Shown here piece by piece: positions 44,741-53,678 of a stretch of DNA of 64,000 nucleotides. Every line of letters begins with the position of its first letter. Positions within the stretch are counted from its first letter, which is position 1. The stretch covers positions 1-64,000 of the forward strand of contig JANXBU010000005.1 in assembly GCA_025060505.1 (NCBI GenBank), read 5' to 3'. The position numbers and the translations under genes are program-made. The DNA is from Candidatus Calescibacterium sp. GTDB lineage: Bacteria > Calescibacteriota > Calescibacteriia > Calescibacteriales > Calescibacteriaceae. The notes below the pieces were generated by a model. It did no database searches. It was not told where the DNA came from and saw only the letters and a list, made by a program, of their open reading frames with translations.

Positions 44741-47700
44741 TCAAACGAGAAATTTAAAGGAATCCACCGAAAAATCTGGAAACTTTCTGAGAATATTTTT
44801 CAGTTCCCTTTCGTAATTTTCTTTTTCATCTTGAAAAACAACTGAATCTGTTGGGTAAAGAGACATAACTTTCATAAAGTTCAAAATGGCGAAAATTCTC
44901 TCGGAATCTCTTTGAGATTTTGATATGCAATCCTTAGACAACTTATAAGCCACTTCAAAATTACCTCGTCTGACCTGGATCTGTGATAAAGCAATATTGT
45001 AGTATACATCATTCATTACATCAGGAATTAATTGTTTTGCTTTTTCAAGATAACTTTCAGCTTCATCAATCATATTCTTTCCAACAAGAGCCATAGCAAT
45101 AAAAAGATTATACTTCGATTTTTTAACATCAGACTCGGTGCCGGAAATAAGCTCATTTTCAACAATTTTTATAGCTTCGTCGTACTGACCAGTCATAACT
45201 TTCATATTTACTATTATTTCGAGTGTTTCAGTAGTTCCATATTTATCTTTAATTGCTCTGAATATTTCAAGTGCTTCATAAGCCCTTTGCTGAGCTTCGA
45301 TTACCTTTCCGGTCTCAAATAGAACCTGAGAAATGTTAATAAGAGCAATAGCGGTTCCTCTTGTATCCATTATTGATCTTGATAATTCGAGGTACTGCTT
45401 AAAGAAAAGTAAAGCAGACTCCAGCTCACCCAGAGAGTAAAGAGAAACAGCGTAGTTAGACATAGCAACACCCTTTATTCTTTGGTTATCTATTTTAAGA
45501 GCCAATTCGTAGAATTCCATAAAGAACTTTTTTGCTTTGTGAACATCTCCAATAGAAAGGTATGCTCTTCCGAGAGCGTTTATTACATCAGAGCAAATTT
45601 CTTTTTGTTTTTCCTTAAAATTCTCATCACACACCTCCAGAGCTTTTAAACCAAACTCCACACCCTTTGTAGGCTCACCTTTATCAACAAAGAGATGACA
45701 CAAAAGAGCGAGAGTTTTTACAAGTTCAGTTTTCAGCGTGATATCTTTTTCTGCCTGAGATATTATATCTCTGTATATCTTTTCCGCCTCGTCGAATTCG
45801 CCGAGCATCTGCATACAATCTCCCCTGAGCCTTCTTGCACTGATGACCTGTTGCTCGGTGTTTGCAAACTTTTCTGCCATAGTAAAACAATTCTTTGCCC
45901 TCTGAAAATCACCAACATGATACAGCATCTCACCGAATTCTATGAAAAACTCATAAAGATCTTTGACAGAACCCAAATCTTTTATATCATTCATTACCCT
46001 GTAAGCATTTTCAAAGAAGTAAATCGCCTGAGAAAAGTTTATTTTTGATTTAGCTAACTTCCCAGCTTTTCTATACATCTCAAAGGCATCCGTGAACCTC
46101 TCAGATTTCTCAGCCTGCTCAGCCGCTATATATATCAAATCTATATCGTCCTTCGCTATCTCAGAAGCACACTCAAATAGCTTTGAATGTATTTCATATC
46201 TTCTTGATTTCAGAAGCCTATCATATATCACATCTTTGTATAAAACCTGCTTGAAATTGAAAAAGTTCTCTCGTTCTTCAACAAGAGCATTCTGTTTCAG
46301 AATATCTATACCTTTCGAAAAATTTCTGAGATCATCTTCAAAAAATTTATATAAGACTTCTTTACTCTGAGTATTCATACAAGACATAACATCAAGTATG
46401 GCTCTTGCATTTTGAGGAAGCTTATCGATTTTCGAAAGAATAACTTGTCTTATACCTATTGCTTTCGGTATAACAACACCAGATTTCATCTTCAAAACTC
46501 CATCTGATACCTGAAAGTAGTCAGAAGCTTTAAGGAGTTCATAAAGCTCAGATATAAAAAGAGGATTTCCACCAGTTATTCTGAAAATTGTCATAACAAG
46601 TTCATCATCTGGTATTAAACTTTCACCAGAAAGGTAATATATAAACCTTTGAGTTTCATCTATGTTGAAATTCGAAAGCTCAATTAATTTCCATTTTTGA
46701 GAAATTTGTTCTGGATCTATTGTTCCTTTATCAAAGCCAATTATTACAGAGAAGTTCGGAGATTTTTCTGGAATTCCAAGAAAAAATTTTTTCGTATATC
46801 TATCTGCTTCAGAAAAAGAATCTATAATTATGATCTTGTTACTGAACATTTTATTCATAAGTTCAGAAAGAGTGTTGAATGTTTCGTATTCTATCTGCTC
46901 TGGGGGAAGATACCTTAGCGGAGATTGAGGGAAAACAACACCAAAAACATATCCTAAGAAGTGGGGAGAAACGTTGTACATCTGAGAGAGTTTAAAAACA
47001 GTATTTTCTTTTCCATCCGATAGGTCATAAACAGATGATATTATATCTTTTATAGTTCCAAAAAAACCGTGATCTGATGCGACAAATTTATATGAATTTT
47101 GAAGATTGCTTTGTAAAAAATCGATAAAGCTTGAAATACCAACCCCTGGTTCTCCGTAAACTCCTACAAATGCATTACCCGAACTCAAAATATTTGATAT
47201 TTCCTGAAATTCTTTATCTCTGCCTATGAAAAACTTTGAAGCTTTTTTCTTACCAACAAGCTCATAAACTTTCAGCTCCTTCGTCTTTCCTTTAAGCTTT
47301 ATACTTCCAAAATATTTGTATTCAAAACTTCCAGATGTAATTATGTATGTATTCTCATCTACCAAAAACTGCCAAGAAACCGATTCTTCTTCCAGGCGTT
47401 TTGCGATATTAACGGTATCACCCATAGCAGTATAGTCCTGAGGTCTATCTGATATTGAACCAACCACAACATCACCTGTAGCTATACCGCCGTGCAGTGA
47501 TATATCTTTGTAGTTTTCTCTTATAAAATTGAGCATCTCATAAGCTGTTTTGACTGCTCTCTTTGTATCATCTCCCATAGCCTGCGGAGCGCCAAATAAA
47601 GCCATAACCTCATCTCCTATGAACTTATCAACATATCCTCCATTTCTTCTAACTATTTCGGCTAGCTTGTTAAGAACATCGCCTATAAATGCCCTGAGCT

Positions 47701-48103
47701 CCTCAGGGTCAAGCTTTTCTGAAAGCTTTGTGAATCCTGAAATATCTGCAAATAGAACAGATATTGGCCTTCTTTCTGCTTCCCTACCATCTTTTTTTAC
47801 TTCTTCTCTTTTATCATCCCCTTCCCCCTGCTCAGCTGCCCTATGTGATAGCTGAAAATCTTTTGATTCAACTTGCTTTGCTTCTGTCTTGGAAGTCAAG
47901 TAATCCTTGATTCTCTCCTCTTTCTTTGATTCCTCCCTCGAGAATTCAGAAGTTAATAATCTCGTTCCACATTCACCACAAAATTTAAAATTGGGTGGAC
48001 TCTCAAAACCACAGTTTTGACATATAATCTTTAATTTTGCACCACACTCACCACAAAATTTAAAACCCGCCGGATTTTCAAATCCGCATTGCTGACACCT
48101 CAT
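44741..48103 (-). CDS. zinc-ribbon, class III cyclase, ATPase-like and TPR signalling protein
   Basis: 1120 residues. Two zinc ribbons (Cys3/6/17/20 and Cys28/31/42/45) are followed by an acidic linker and a class III nucleotide cyclase domain (about 110-290) with metal aspartates Asp120 and Asp164, Lys160, Asp223, and the transition-state pair Asn232 and Arg236, so cyclase activity looks intact and adenylyl-type. An AAA/STAND-type ATPase region follows (about 295-620), but its P-loop at 317-325 has Ile323 in place of the lysine. TPR-like helical repeats fill the rest to the end. The domain order is that of large cyclase/ATPase/TPR regulators. The input signal is unknown. Confidence 0.88.
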   Translation of the reverse strand: MRCQQCGFENPAGFKFCGECGAKLKIICQNCGFESPPNFKFCGECGTRLLTSEFSREESKKEERIKDYLTSKTEAKQVESKDFQLSHRAAEQGEGDDKREEVKKDGREAERRPISVLFADISGFTKLSEKLDPEELRAFIGDVLNKLAEIVRRNGGYVDKFIGDEVMALFGAPQAMGDDTKRAVKTAYEMLNFIRENYKDISLHGGIATGDVVVGSISDRPQDYTAMGDTVNIAKRLEEESVSWQFLVDENTYIITSGSFEYKYFGSIKLKGKTKELKVYELVGKKKASKFFIGRDKEFQEISNILSSGNAFVGVYGEPGVGISSFIDFLQSNLQNSYKFVASDHGFFGTIKDIISSVYDLSDGKENTVFKLSQMYNVSPHFLGYVFGVVFPQSPLRYLPPEQIEYETFNTLSELMNKMFSNKIIIIDSFSEADRYTKKFFLGIPEKSPNFSVIIGFDKGTIDPEQISQKWKLIELSNFNIDETQRFIYYLSGESLIPDDELVMTIFRITGGNPLFISELYELLKASDYFQVSDGVLKMKSGVVIPKAIGIRQVILSKIDKLPQNARAILDVMSCMNTQSKEVLYKFFEDDLRNFSKGIDILKQNALVEERENFFNFKQVLYKDVIYDRLLKSRRYEIHSKLFECASEIAKDDIDLIYIAAEQAEKSERFTDAFEMYRKAGKLAKSKINFSQAIYFFENAYRVMNDIKDLGSVKDLYEFFIEFGEMLYHVGDFQRAKNCFTMAEKFANTEQQVISARRLRGDCMQMLGEFDEAEKIYRDIISQAEKDITLKTELVKTLALLCHLFVDKGEPTKGVEFGLKALEVCDENFKEKQKEICSDVINALGRAYLSIGDVHKAKKFFMEFYELALKIDNQRIKGVAMSNYAVSLYSLGELESALLFFKQYLELSRSIMDTRGTAIALINISQVLFETGKVIEAQQRAYEALEIFRAIKDKYGTTETLEIIVNMKVMTGQYDEAIKIVENELISGTESDVKKSKYNLFIAMALVGKNMIDEAESYLEKAKQLIPDVMNDVYYNIALSQIQVRRGNFEVAYKLSKDCISKSQRDSERIFAILNFMKVMSLYPTDSVVFQDEKENYERELKNILRKFPDFSVDSFKFLV

Positions 48104-48175
48104 ACAACATTTAGAAGTATAAAATTAATAAAGGTAAATCGGAAAATGTAATACACAATTTTGGTAAAATAAGAA

Positions 48176-49042
48176 ATGGATATGACAAGAGAAATTCTAA
48201 ATAAAATTAAGATAAAATCTTTTCGTAGCAGAAATAAATTCCGGATTCAAAAAAAAGAAATTTATATCTATTTCGTTCTAATTACAATATTCTACTTCAC
48301 CAAACTCTGTTACGCTGATACCAGAACGAAATATATTTATATATTTGGGGGGTTTCCGGATATAAGATTTCAAGGGGGAGGAATAGTTCATCCAAATTCA
48401 GAAATGAATCCAGCTACTCTTGAAATATCTCAAAAATACGACATAAATCTCTCCGCTGGCTTATCAAAATATAAATCAGTTCTTGCAAAGATAACAGATA
48501 AATCAACATCTGTAATCGGTGGAGGACTTTATTTCAAATGCATATCTGAAAAATTTTTATGTTCCGGAGAAAACACGAATATCTTATCAGGAGATATATC
48601 ATATTCGTTCAATATTACAGATATACTCGTTGGTGCAGGACTTTCTATAAAATGGAAAACAAACAATGGATTTGAAAGCGAACTCGGTAAAAAAACAACA
48701 ATAGCTGGACTCGGTACTATATTCAAAAAAGATTTTGAAAAAATAAGCCTATTGGGTGGATTTTCTTCTTTTTTATTTTATGATGATCTCGCAGGTGGAC
48801 TAGGTATTGGTGTAATTTCAGAAGATTTTTTTTCTTTCACACAAATATTTTATATAGAGAAAAAATTGATCCCTGCAGCTGGTATAATTACAAGAGCTCT
48901 GAACTGGTTCAGATTATTTGCAAGCTACCATCTTGATCTAACAGGAGGAATAGCTTTCATATCACCAAGACTATACATTTGGACTGGATACTCAACAATT
49001 AGCAAAGGAAAATTTCTTATAAATATAGGAATAATACTGTGA
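48176..49042 (+). CDS. probable outer-membrane beta-barrel protein
   Basis: 288 residues (a second ATG at 48182 is possible). A basic start and a hydrophobic segment end at Cys-Tyr-Ala-Asp, a signal-peptidase site near residue 48. The mature part alternates short amphipathic strands with Gly/Ser/Asn turns, a porin-like pattern, and ends in a hydrophobic residue (Ile-Ile-Leu). The family is not recognised. TAAAAT at 48165-48170 stands 5 bases before the ATG without a Shine-Dalgarno. It is divergent from the cyclase gene. The 170 bases after its stop hold no gene. Confidence 0.7.
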   Translation: MDMTREILNKIKIKSFRSRNKFRIQKKEIYIYFVLITIFYFTKLCYADTRTKYIYIFGGFPDIRFQGGGIVHPNSEMNPATLEISQKYDINLSAGLSKYKSVLAKITDKSTSVIGGGLYFKCISEKFLCSGENTNILSGDISYSFNITDILVGAGLSIKWKTNNGFESELGKKTTIAGLGTIFKKDFEKISLLGGFSSFLFYDDLAGGLGIGVISEDFFSFTQIFYIEKKLIPAAGIITRALNWFRLFASYHLDLTGGIAFISPRLYIWTGYSTISKGKFLINIGIIL

Positions 49043-49212
49043 GATCACTTTGATTGCTTTGATTGCTTTGTGGTACTAAAAACCTTGCCAATACCTCAGG
49101 TATGCTGTACAACAGAAAACATGCAATGTGTTTGATATTCTTGATTGTTTCATTTCTTGGCAGAGTGCCTTTCAAGATATGCTTACAAAAAGAGTCCGCA
49201 TAGGAAGTATAT

Positions 49213-50382
49213 TTACATATTCACTTCTTTTTTGTTATCTACACTCTGCTCTTCCTTCTTATATTTTCTAATTTTCTTTATCTCACGCGGAGGAATAAAA
49301 GGTTTTATATTTCCTCTTATTTCTCCCTCAACAACAGACCACGAATAAACAACTGGATCTTGTTCAATTCTGTTCATAAAATCTATTGATCTTAACTTAA
49401 ACTTATATAGGCCGGCCTTCATATTTGAAATTTTATATGGAGATGAGCAAGCAAACCAGCCAGAATCATTAAGACTACACTCAAATCGAACATCATCTTC
49501 ATCTGCGTCAAATTCAAAAACAGCTTCATGAGAGTTTGTAATAGCTGAAGGTGCTGATATAAGGAAAGAAACAGGAGGTCTTGCATCAACCCTAAATATA
49601 TATTCCTTAATCTGCCTTTCTTCATTACCGGCAAGATCTATTGAGTAAGCAGAAATCTTATGCCAACCTTCTTCAAGGTTTGAAAGATTTATAGAACTTC
49701 CGGAACAATCCATCCAAAAACCGTCGTCAACCCTACAAAGTAAAACCCTATAAGGCTCACTGACATCAAGTTTAAATCTTGCTTCTGGAGAAGTTACCAT
49801 CTCAGAAAAACCTACCGGAACTATTTTGGTCTCCGGAGGAGTAGTATCAACTATGAAAGATATTTTTATGAGGTCTACCTCACAACCTATTTCATCCTTA
49901 TACTTAACTTCGAAATTTTTTAAGCCGTCTTCTAAGTATTCTACACTTATTCTGTTTGAGTTTACACCGCATGGGAACTCAAAACCTTCTGTTTTACAGG
50001 TAAAAACCAATCCGGGAGAGAAAATTATGTCAACCATTTTCCTATTAGTATATTTCCGTGGAGCTTCAAGAATAACAGGCGAAAATTTTGGTATAGAACA
50101 AGTCGGAGGAACCGGAAATGTTGTTACCTCCGCTTTATACATAGTTATGTGAGTTTGGAAAAATTCCTGAGCGGGTTTGCCTTCTATAAAAACTTTTACT
50201 CTCTCTTGCTGAATTACCTCGGTTGTAGGTCTCTCCGGAAAAGATTTTTCAGAGATTTTTCCTTCTTCTTTTTTAGAAGGACATCTTGAAAGAAGAATAC
50301 CGATAATTAATCCAAGAATAAAGGTTATAGCGGAAATCACAATTGTGGAAACATCTTTTTTTCTCTCTGCTTCCCCGTTCAC
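49213..50382 (-). CDS. membrane-anchored protein with Ig-like repeats
   Basis: 389 residues from the GTG at 50382 (TTG just before it is an alternative). One membrane helix at about residues 12-33, then a Pro/Glu-rich stalk and at least two to three Ig-like repeats. The last two have Asp-Thr-Thr-Pro-Pro-Glu-Thr or Asp-Ala-Arg-Pro-Pro-Val linkers and paired cysteines (Leu-Leu-Cys-Arg-Val-Asp-Asp-Gly-x-Trp-x-Asp-Cys; Phe-Glu-Cys-Ser-Leu-Asn-Asp-Ser-x-Trp-x-Ala-Cys). The C-terminus is Lys-rich. It is probably exposed to the periplasm. The function is unknown. It lies 10 bases after tRNA-Arg and is likely cotranscribed with it. Confidence 0.72.
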   Translation of the reverse strand: MNGEAERKKDVSTIVISAITFILGLIIGILLSRCPSKKEEGKISEKSFPERPTTEVIQQERVKVFIEGKPAQEFFQTHITMYKAEVTTFPVPPTCSIPKFSPVILEAPRKYTNRKMVDIIFSPGLVFTCKTEGFEFPCGVNSNRISVEYLEDGLKNFEVKYKDEIGCEVDLIKISFIVDTTPPETKIVPVGFSEMVTSPEARFKLDVSEPYRVLLCRVDDGFWMDCSGSSINLSNLEEGWHKISAYSIDLAGNEERQIKEYIFRVDARPPVSFLISAPSAITNSHEAVFEFDADEDDVRFECSLNDSGWFACSSPYKISNMKAGLYKFKLRSIDFMNRIEQDPVVYSWSVVEGEIRGNIKPFIPPREIKKIRKYKKEEQSVDNKKEVNM

Positions 50383-50392
50383 CAAAAATATA

Positions 50393-50464
50393 TGCGCCTG
50401 GCGGGATTTGAACCCGCGACCATCGGATCCGGAGTCCGAAGCTCTTCCTCTGAGCTACAGGCGC
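50393..50464 (-). tRNA. trnR: tRNA-Arg (CCG)
   Basis: A full cloverleaf on the minus strand: acceptor GCGCCTG/CAGGCGC, discriminator A, D-arm GCTC/GAGC, anticodon stem TCGGA/TCCGA with loop CTCCGGA (anticodon CCG, reads the rare codon CGG), and T-arm GCGGG/CCCGC. No CCA is encoded, unlike tRNA-Trp in the same window, so a CCA-adding enzyme is needed. Confidence 0.95.
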
Positions 50465-50609
50465 CAAGCAAAAAAACACAAATAAAAAAATAAAATCTCA
50501 TAATATAGTTTAATTTTATCAATTTAACGAATTAGTGAAGTATTATATGAAAGTGTATAAGATGTGATGGGAGAAAAAGTATATACACCAAGTGATAAAA
50601 AATTAATTT

Positions 50610-51905
50610 TTAATCTTCTGATTCTTCTGAAATTGGTTCTTTCTGGTTCTGTTTCACCTTCAATGGTTCACCCCTTATGATAGAGATCGCGAATTTTACC
50701 TCCTCATCATACTCTGGATGTTGTCTTCTTTCGAGTATTTCCTGAGGAGTCATTTCAGCAAAAGATCTTTCTTCTCCCTTTGGTTTAAATAAAATATCTG
50801 GCTGTATTCCTTTTTCTTCTATGTTCGTTCCAAGCGGGGTGTAGTAATGAGCTGTTGTCAGGCGAAGAGCTCCGCCATTTGATATAGGAATTATCGTCTG
50901 AACAGATGCCTTTCCAAATGTTCTCTGTCCAACTATTATTCCCTTCTTGTTATCTTTTATTGCACCGGCTACTATTTCTGAAGCAGAAGCAGAACCCCTG
51001 TTGACCAAAACCACCAAAGAAACACCAGCAGGAAAATCATTCCTCTCTTTTCTACCTCGGTAATCCTTAGAGGAATTTCTACCTCTTGTTGAAACTATAA
51101 CCTCATCTCCTACAAACAAGTCCCCAACCTTTATAGCTTCAGAAAGGAGTCCACCCGGATTATTTCGCAGATCAAGAATAACCCCCTTTATTTTACCTTC
51201 GTATAGACCGGATTTCTTTAAAGTATCCAGCAGATCATCGGAAGTTCTCTCCTGAAAATTTGTGAGCCTAACATATAGTATATCCTTTTCTATTGTGGAT
51301 GCCCTGACACTTTTGACCTTTATTATATCGCGTATGAGTTCAATATCTTTCGGTTCATCCCAACCACTACGTTCAATTGTTATAACAACCTTTGTACCTT
51401 TCTGTCCCCTCAGGCGTCTTACAGCATCTTGAACAGTCATATCTCTCGTAGGTTCCCCATCTATCTTTATAATTCTATCTCCCGGAAGTATTCCAGCTCT
51501 CCAAGCTGGTGTATCCTCAATTGGTGTTATAACCAAAATGTAATAATCTTTCTTGGTTATCTCTATACCAAGCCCACCGAACTGTCCACGAGTTTCTACC
51601 TCCATATCCTTTAACTCAGCTGGAGACATGTATGCTGAAAATGGATCAAGAGAGTTGACCATCCACTTTATAGCTCTCATTATAAGCTCTTCATCTGAAA
51701 CCTCATAGACATAGTTATCGGATACCTTTTTCATAACTTCGTTGAACAAGTTTATTTTTTCATATATTGACTGATCTGTTGCGCTCTTCCTGTTACTCTC
51801 TTCAGCTCCTATATTTGAAGATAACTTCCAGAAACTGAAAGCAGAAAAAGAAAATAAAACCACAATAAGCCAATCCTTAAAAGAGCCCTTAAATTTTTTA
51901 TCCAT
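50610..51905 (-). CDS. ctpA: carboxy-terminal processing peptidase (S41, PDZ)
   Basis: 431 residues from the ATG at 51905, which has TACAAT 8 bases upstream; an ATG at 51911 is too close to it. One N-terminal membrane anchor, a PDZ domain (Gly-Gly-Leu-Gly-Ile-Glu then Pro-Gly-Asp-Arg-Ile), then the S41 catalytic region: serine in Gly-Ser-Ala-Ser-Ala-Ser-Glu-Ile-Val and lysine in Thr-Phe-Gly-Lys-Ala-Ser-Val-Gln. It trims or degrades periplasmic proteins. Intact. Confidence 0.95.
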   Translation of the reverse strand: MDKKFKGSFKDWLIVVLFSFSAFSFWKLSSNIGAEESNRKSATDQSIYEKINLFNEVMKKVSDNYVYEVSDEELIMRAIKWMVNSLDPFSAYMSPAELKDMEVETRGQFGGLGIEITKKDYYILVITPIEDTPAWRAGILPGDRIIKIDGEPTRDMTVQDAVRRLRGQKGTKVVITIERSGWDEPKDIELIRDIIKVKSVRASTIEKDILYVRLTNFQERTSDDLLDTLKKSGLYEGKIKGVILDLRNNPGGLLSEAIKVGDLFVGDEVIVSTRGRNSSKDYRGRKERNDFPAGVSLVVLVNRGSASASEIVAGAIKDNKKGIIVGQRTFGKASVQTIIPISNGGALRLTTAHYYTPLGTNIEEKGIQPDILFKPKGEERSFAEMTPQEILERRQHPEYDEEVKFAISIIRGEPLKVKQNQKEPISEESED

Positions 51906-52165
51906 AACCATAAATTGTATTCATCTTGCAAAAATTCAGAAAAAATCCAGACTTTTTTCAATTTATATCCTTCGATTATTTCAGAAATACAAATTCATCA
52001 ACGTTAAAAATAAAGATTATAATATCCACAAGTTGTATATCCATATAATGTCGATTCCTTACTTTGTAACCAGAGAATCTTTTCTGTTCTTAAATCTATT
52101 CACTCGTATATAGAAAGTTAATTAATAATCTCGTAGTAGCAACAAGAACATCAGATCTGGACAAT

Positions 52166-53035
52166 TCATTGAATAATACCGTGCTTTTTCAGAAACCTCT
52201 CGATCTCAGGGTTTATCTTGTCTGGAAATTCAAGCGGAGTGTAGTGAGAACCGTTTTCAACCTCGAATACTTCTGCATCTTTTATTTTATGAGCCATCTC
52301 AAGAGCAAATCTTTCTGGTGTGAAAAGATCTCTTGTTCCATATATCACAAGTGCTGGACATTTTATCTTCTCAAGAACATCCTCGGCATTGTGCTTACCA
52401 AGTTCTCTGAAATTCTTAACATATTCTTTCATATCAAGCGATAACCAAGCTAAGACGAGTTCCCTTGCTACATCCCTATACTCGCTCATTGTAAATACAC
52501 CTATTGATGAAGCTAATTTGAGTATTACACTTCTTTTTGCCAATATTCTTGCGGCTGGAAAGAACATACGAAATCCATCTTTCATAAAGTGAAAAAATAT
52601 CTGCCATACAAAGTTCGGTATTCTACCATTGAAAGCTTTCTCAAAGGGTTTTCCAGCAACACCGTTTATAAGTACCATTGCTCTGAATATATCAGAATGA
52701 TTCCTGTAAAATTCAAGACATAACTGCACCCCCATACTCCATCCGAAAAATACTGCTTTCTTTACTCCAAAGTGCTCTATTATAACTTCAAGATCTCTTG
52801 CGTGATGTTCTATCTTGTAGTTTTTCTTTTTGGGTCTTTCACTTTTGTATAGTCCTCTGTAATCCCAAGAAATAAACCTTATTTTTGTTTGAAACTTATC
52901 TAATATAGGTCTCCATGCTCTTATGTCTCCGCCAAGTCCGTTGCAGAGTATAGCTACATCTTGCGCTCCACCTACATCATAAACAGTGAGATAAGTACCA
53001 TCCCAACTCCTTAAAACCTTCTCTTTTATATCCAT
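52166..53035 (-). CDS. alpha/beta hydrolase (esterase-like)
   Basis: 289 residues from the ATG at 53035. The nucleophile elbow is Gly-Trp-Ser-Met-Gly, the acid is in Tyr-Gly-Thr-Arg-Asp-Leu-Phe-Thr-Pro, and the histidine is in Gly-Ser-His-Tyr-Thr-Pro-Leu-Glu-Phe-Pro. It is cytoplasmic. The substrate is unknown, possibly an ester or lactone. TATAAT (53044-53049, read on the minus strand) stands 8 bases before the ATG without a Shine-Dalgarno. Confidence 0.87.
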   Translation of the reverse strand: MDIKEKVLRSWDGTYLTVYDVGGAQDVAILCNGLGGDIRAWRPILDKFQTKIRFISWDYRGLYKSERPKKKNYKIEHHARDLEVIIEHFGVKKAVFFGWSMGVQLCLEFYRNHSDIFRAMVLINGVAGKPFEKAFNGRIPNFVWQIFFHFMKDGFRMFFPAARILAKRSVILKLASSIGVFTMSEYRDVARELVLAWLSLDMKEYVKNFRELGKHNAEDVLEKIKCPALVIYGTRDLFTPERFALEMAHKIKDAEVFEVENGSHYTPLEFPDKINPEIERFLKKHGIIQ

Positions 53036-53258
53036 CAATGAAAATTATAAAAAAGTTCAGCTCTCTTATTTTCAACACACAAACTCGCGTGCAAGCAGAT
53101 ATGCTTGGCTTTCTTTCTATTCAATTACTCAAATACCCTTTCTTTATTTATTCTTCTATTTATTACAACAATCATTTATTCATTCAGTCATTTATTCATC
53201 CAGTACATCATTTGTTCAATATTCTTCTCAACATTCATTTAACATTCTTCTTATAAAG

Positions 53259-53308
53259 TTCAAATAAATTCTTGCTTTTCTCTTTCAAATAAATTCTTGC
53301 TTTTCTCT
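53259..53308. repeat. exact tandem repeat of 25 bp upstream of rplU
   Basis: The unit beginning TTCAAATAAATTCTTGC occurs at 53259-53283 and 53284-53308. It follows a longer stretch (53120-53250) rich in loosely repeated ATTTATTCATTCA-type words. The whole 53036-53345 spacer between divergent genes has no gene. The repeat may arise from slippage and may affect the rplU promoter, whose TAAAAT is at 53336-53341. Confidence 0.8.
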
Positions 53309-53335
53309 TATTGTTTGAAAAAACATATTAAAATG

Positions 53336-53341
53336 TAAAAT
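53336..53341 (+). promoter_or_regulatory. -10 element immediately before rplU
   Basis: TAAAAT ends 4 bases before the rplU ATG, with no Shine-Dalgarno between. If this is the -10 box, transcription starts at or next to the A of the start codon, giving a leaderless mRNA. Confidence 0.5.
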
Positions 53342-53345
53342 CTTT

Positions 53346-53678
53346 ATGGAAGCTATAATAAAAGTCGGAGGGAAGCAGTACAAGGTTTCTGAAGGAAGTG
53401 TCATAAAAACAGAAAAGTTAAATAACCTGAACGAAGGGGAAACATTTGAGATAAAAGATGTGCTAGCTATAATTAATAACCAGAAGATTGTTGCTGGAAA
53501 ACCTAATGTTGATGGAGCAAGTGTTGTTGTAAAAAAGCTGGAAGATGGTAAAGGAAAGAAAATAATTGTATTCAAATTCAAAAGAAAGAAAAGATATAGA
53601 AGAAAATACGGACACCGCCAGTGGTACTCACTACTTAAAGTAGAAAAGATAAACTGGGAGGAAAAGCAGAATGCATGA
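53346..53678 (+). CDS. rplU: ribosomal protein L21
   Basis: 110 residues. Lys-Val-Gly-Gly-Lys-Gln-Tyr-Lys-Val at the N-terminus, Val-Phe-Lys-Phe-Lys-Arg-Lys-Lys-Arg-Tyr-Arg-Arg-Lys-x-Gly-His-Arg-Gln in the C-terminal half. The usual partner rpmA (L27) does not follow. Instead the ThiF/MoeB gene begins inside the last 8 bases of rplU, so the two are translationally coupled. Confidence 0.96.
   Translation: MEAIIKVGGKQYKVSEGSVIKTEKLNNLNEGETFEIKDVLAIINNQKIVAGKPNVDGASVVVKKLEDGKGKKIIVFKFKRKKRYRRKYGHRQWYSLLKVEKINWEEKQNA

Noticed and set aside
53120-53250. ATTTATTCATTC-like words as a possible CRISPR or satellite array
   Set aside because: The units are degenerate, unequal in length and not separated by unique spacers.
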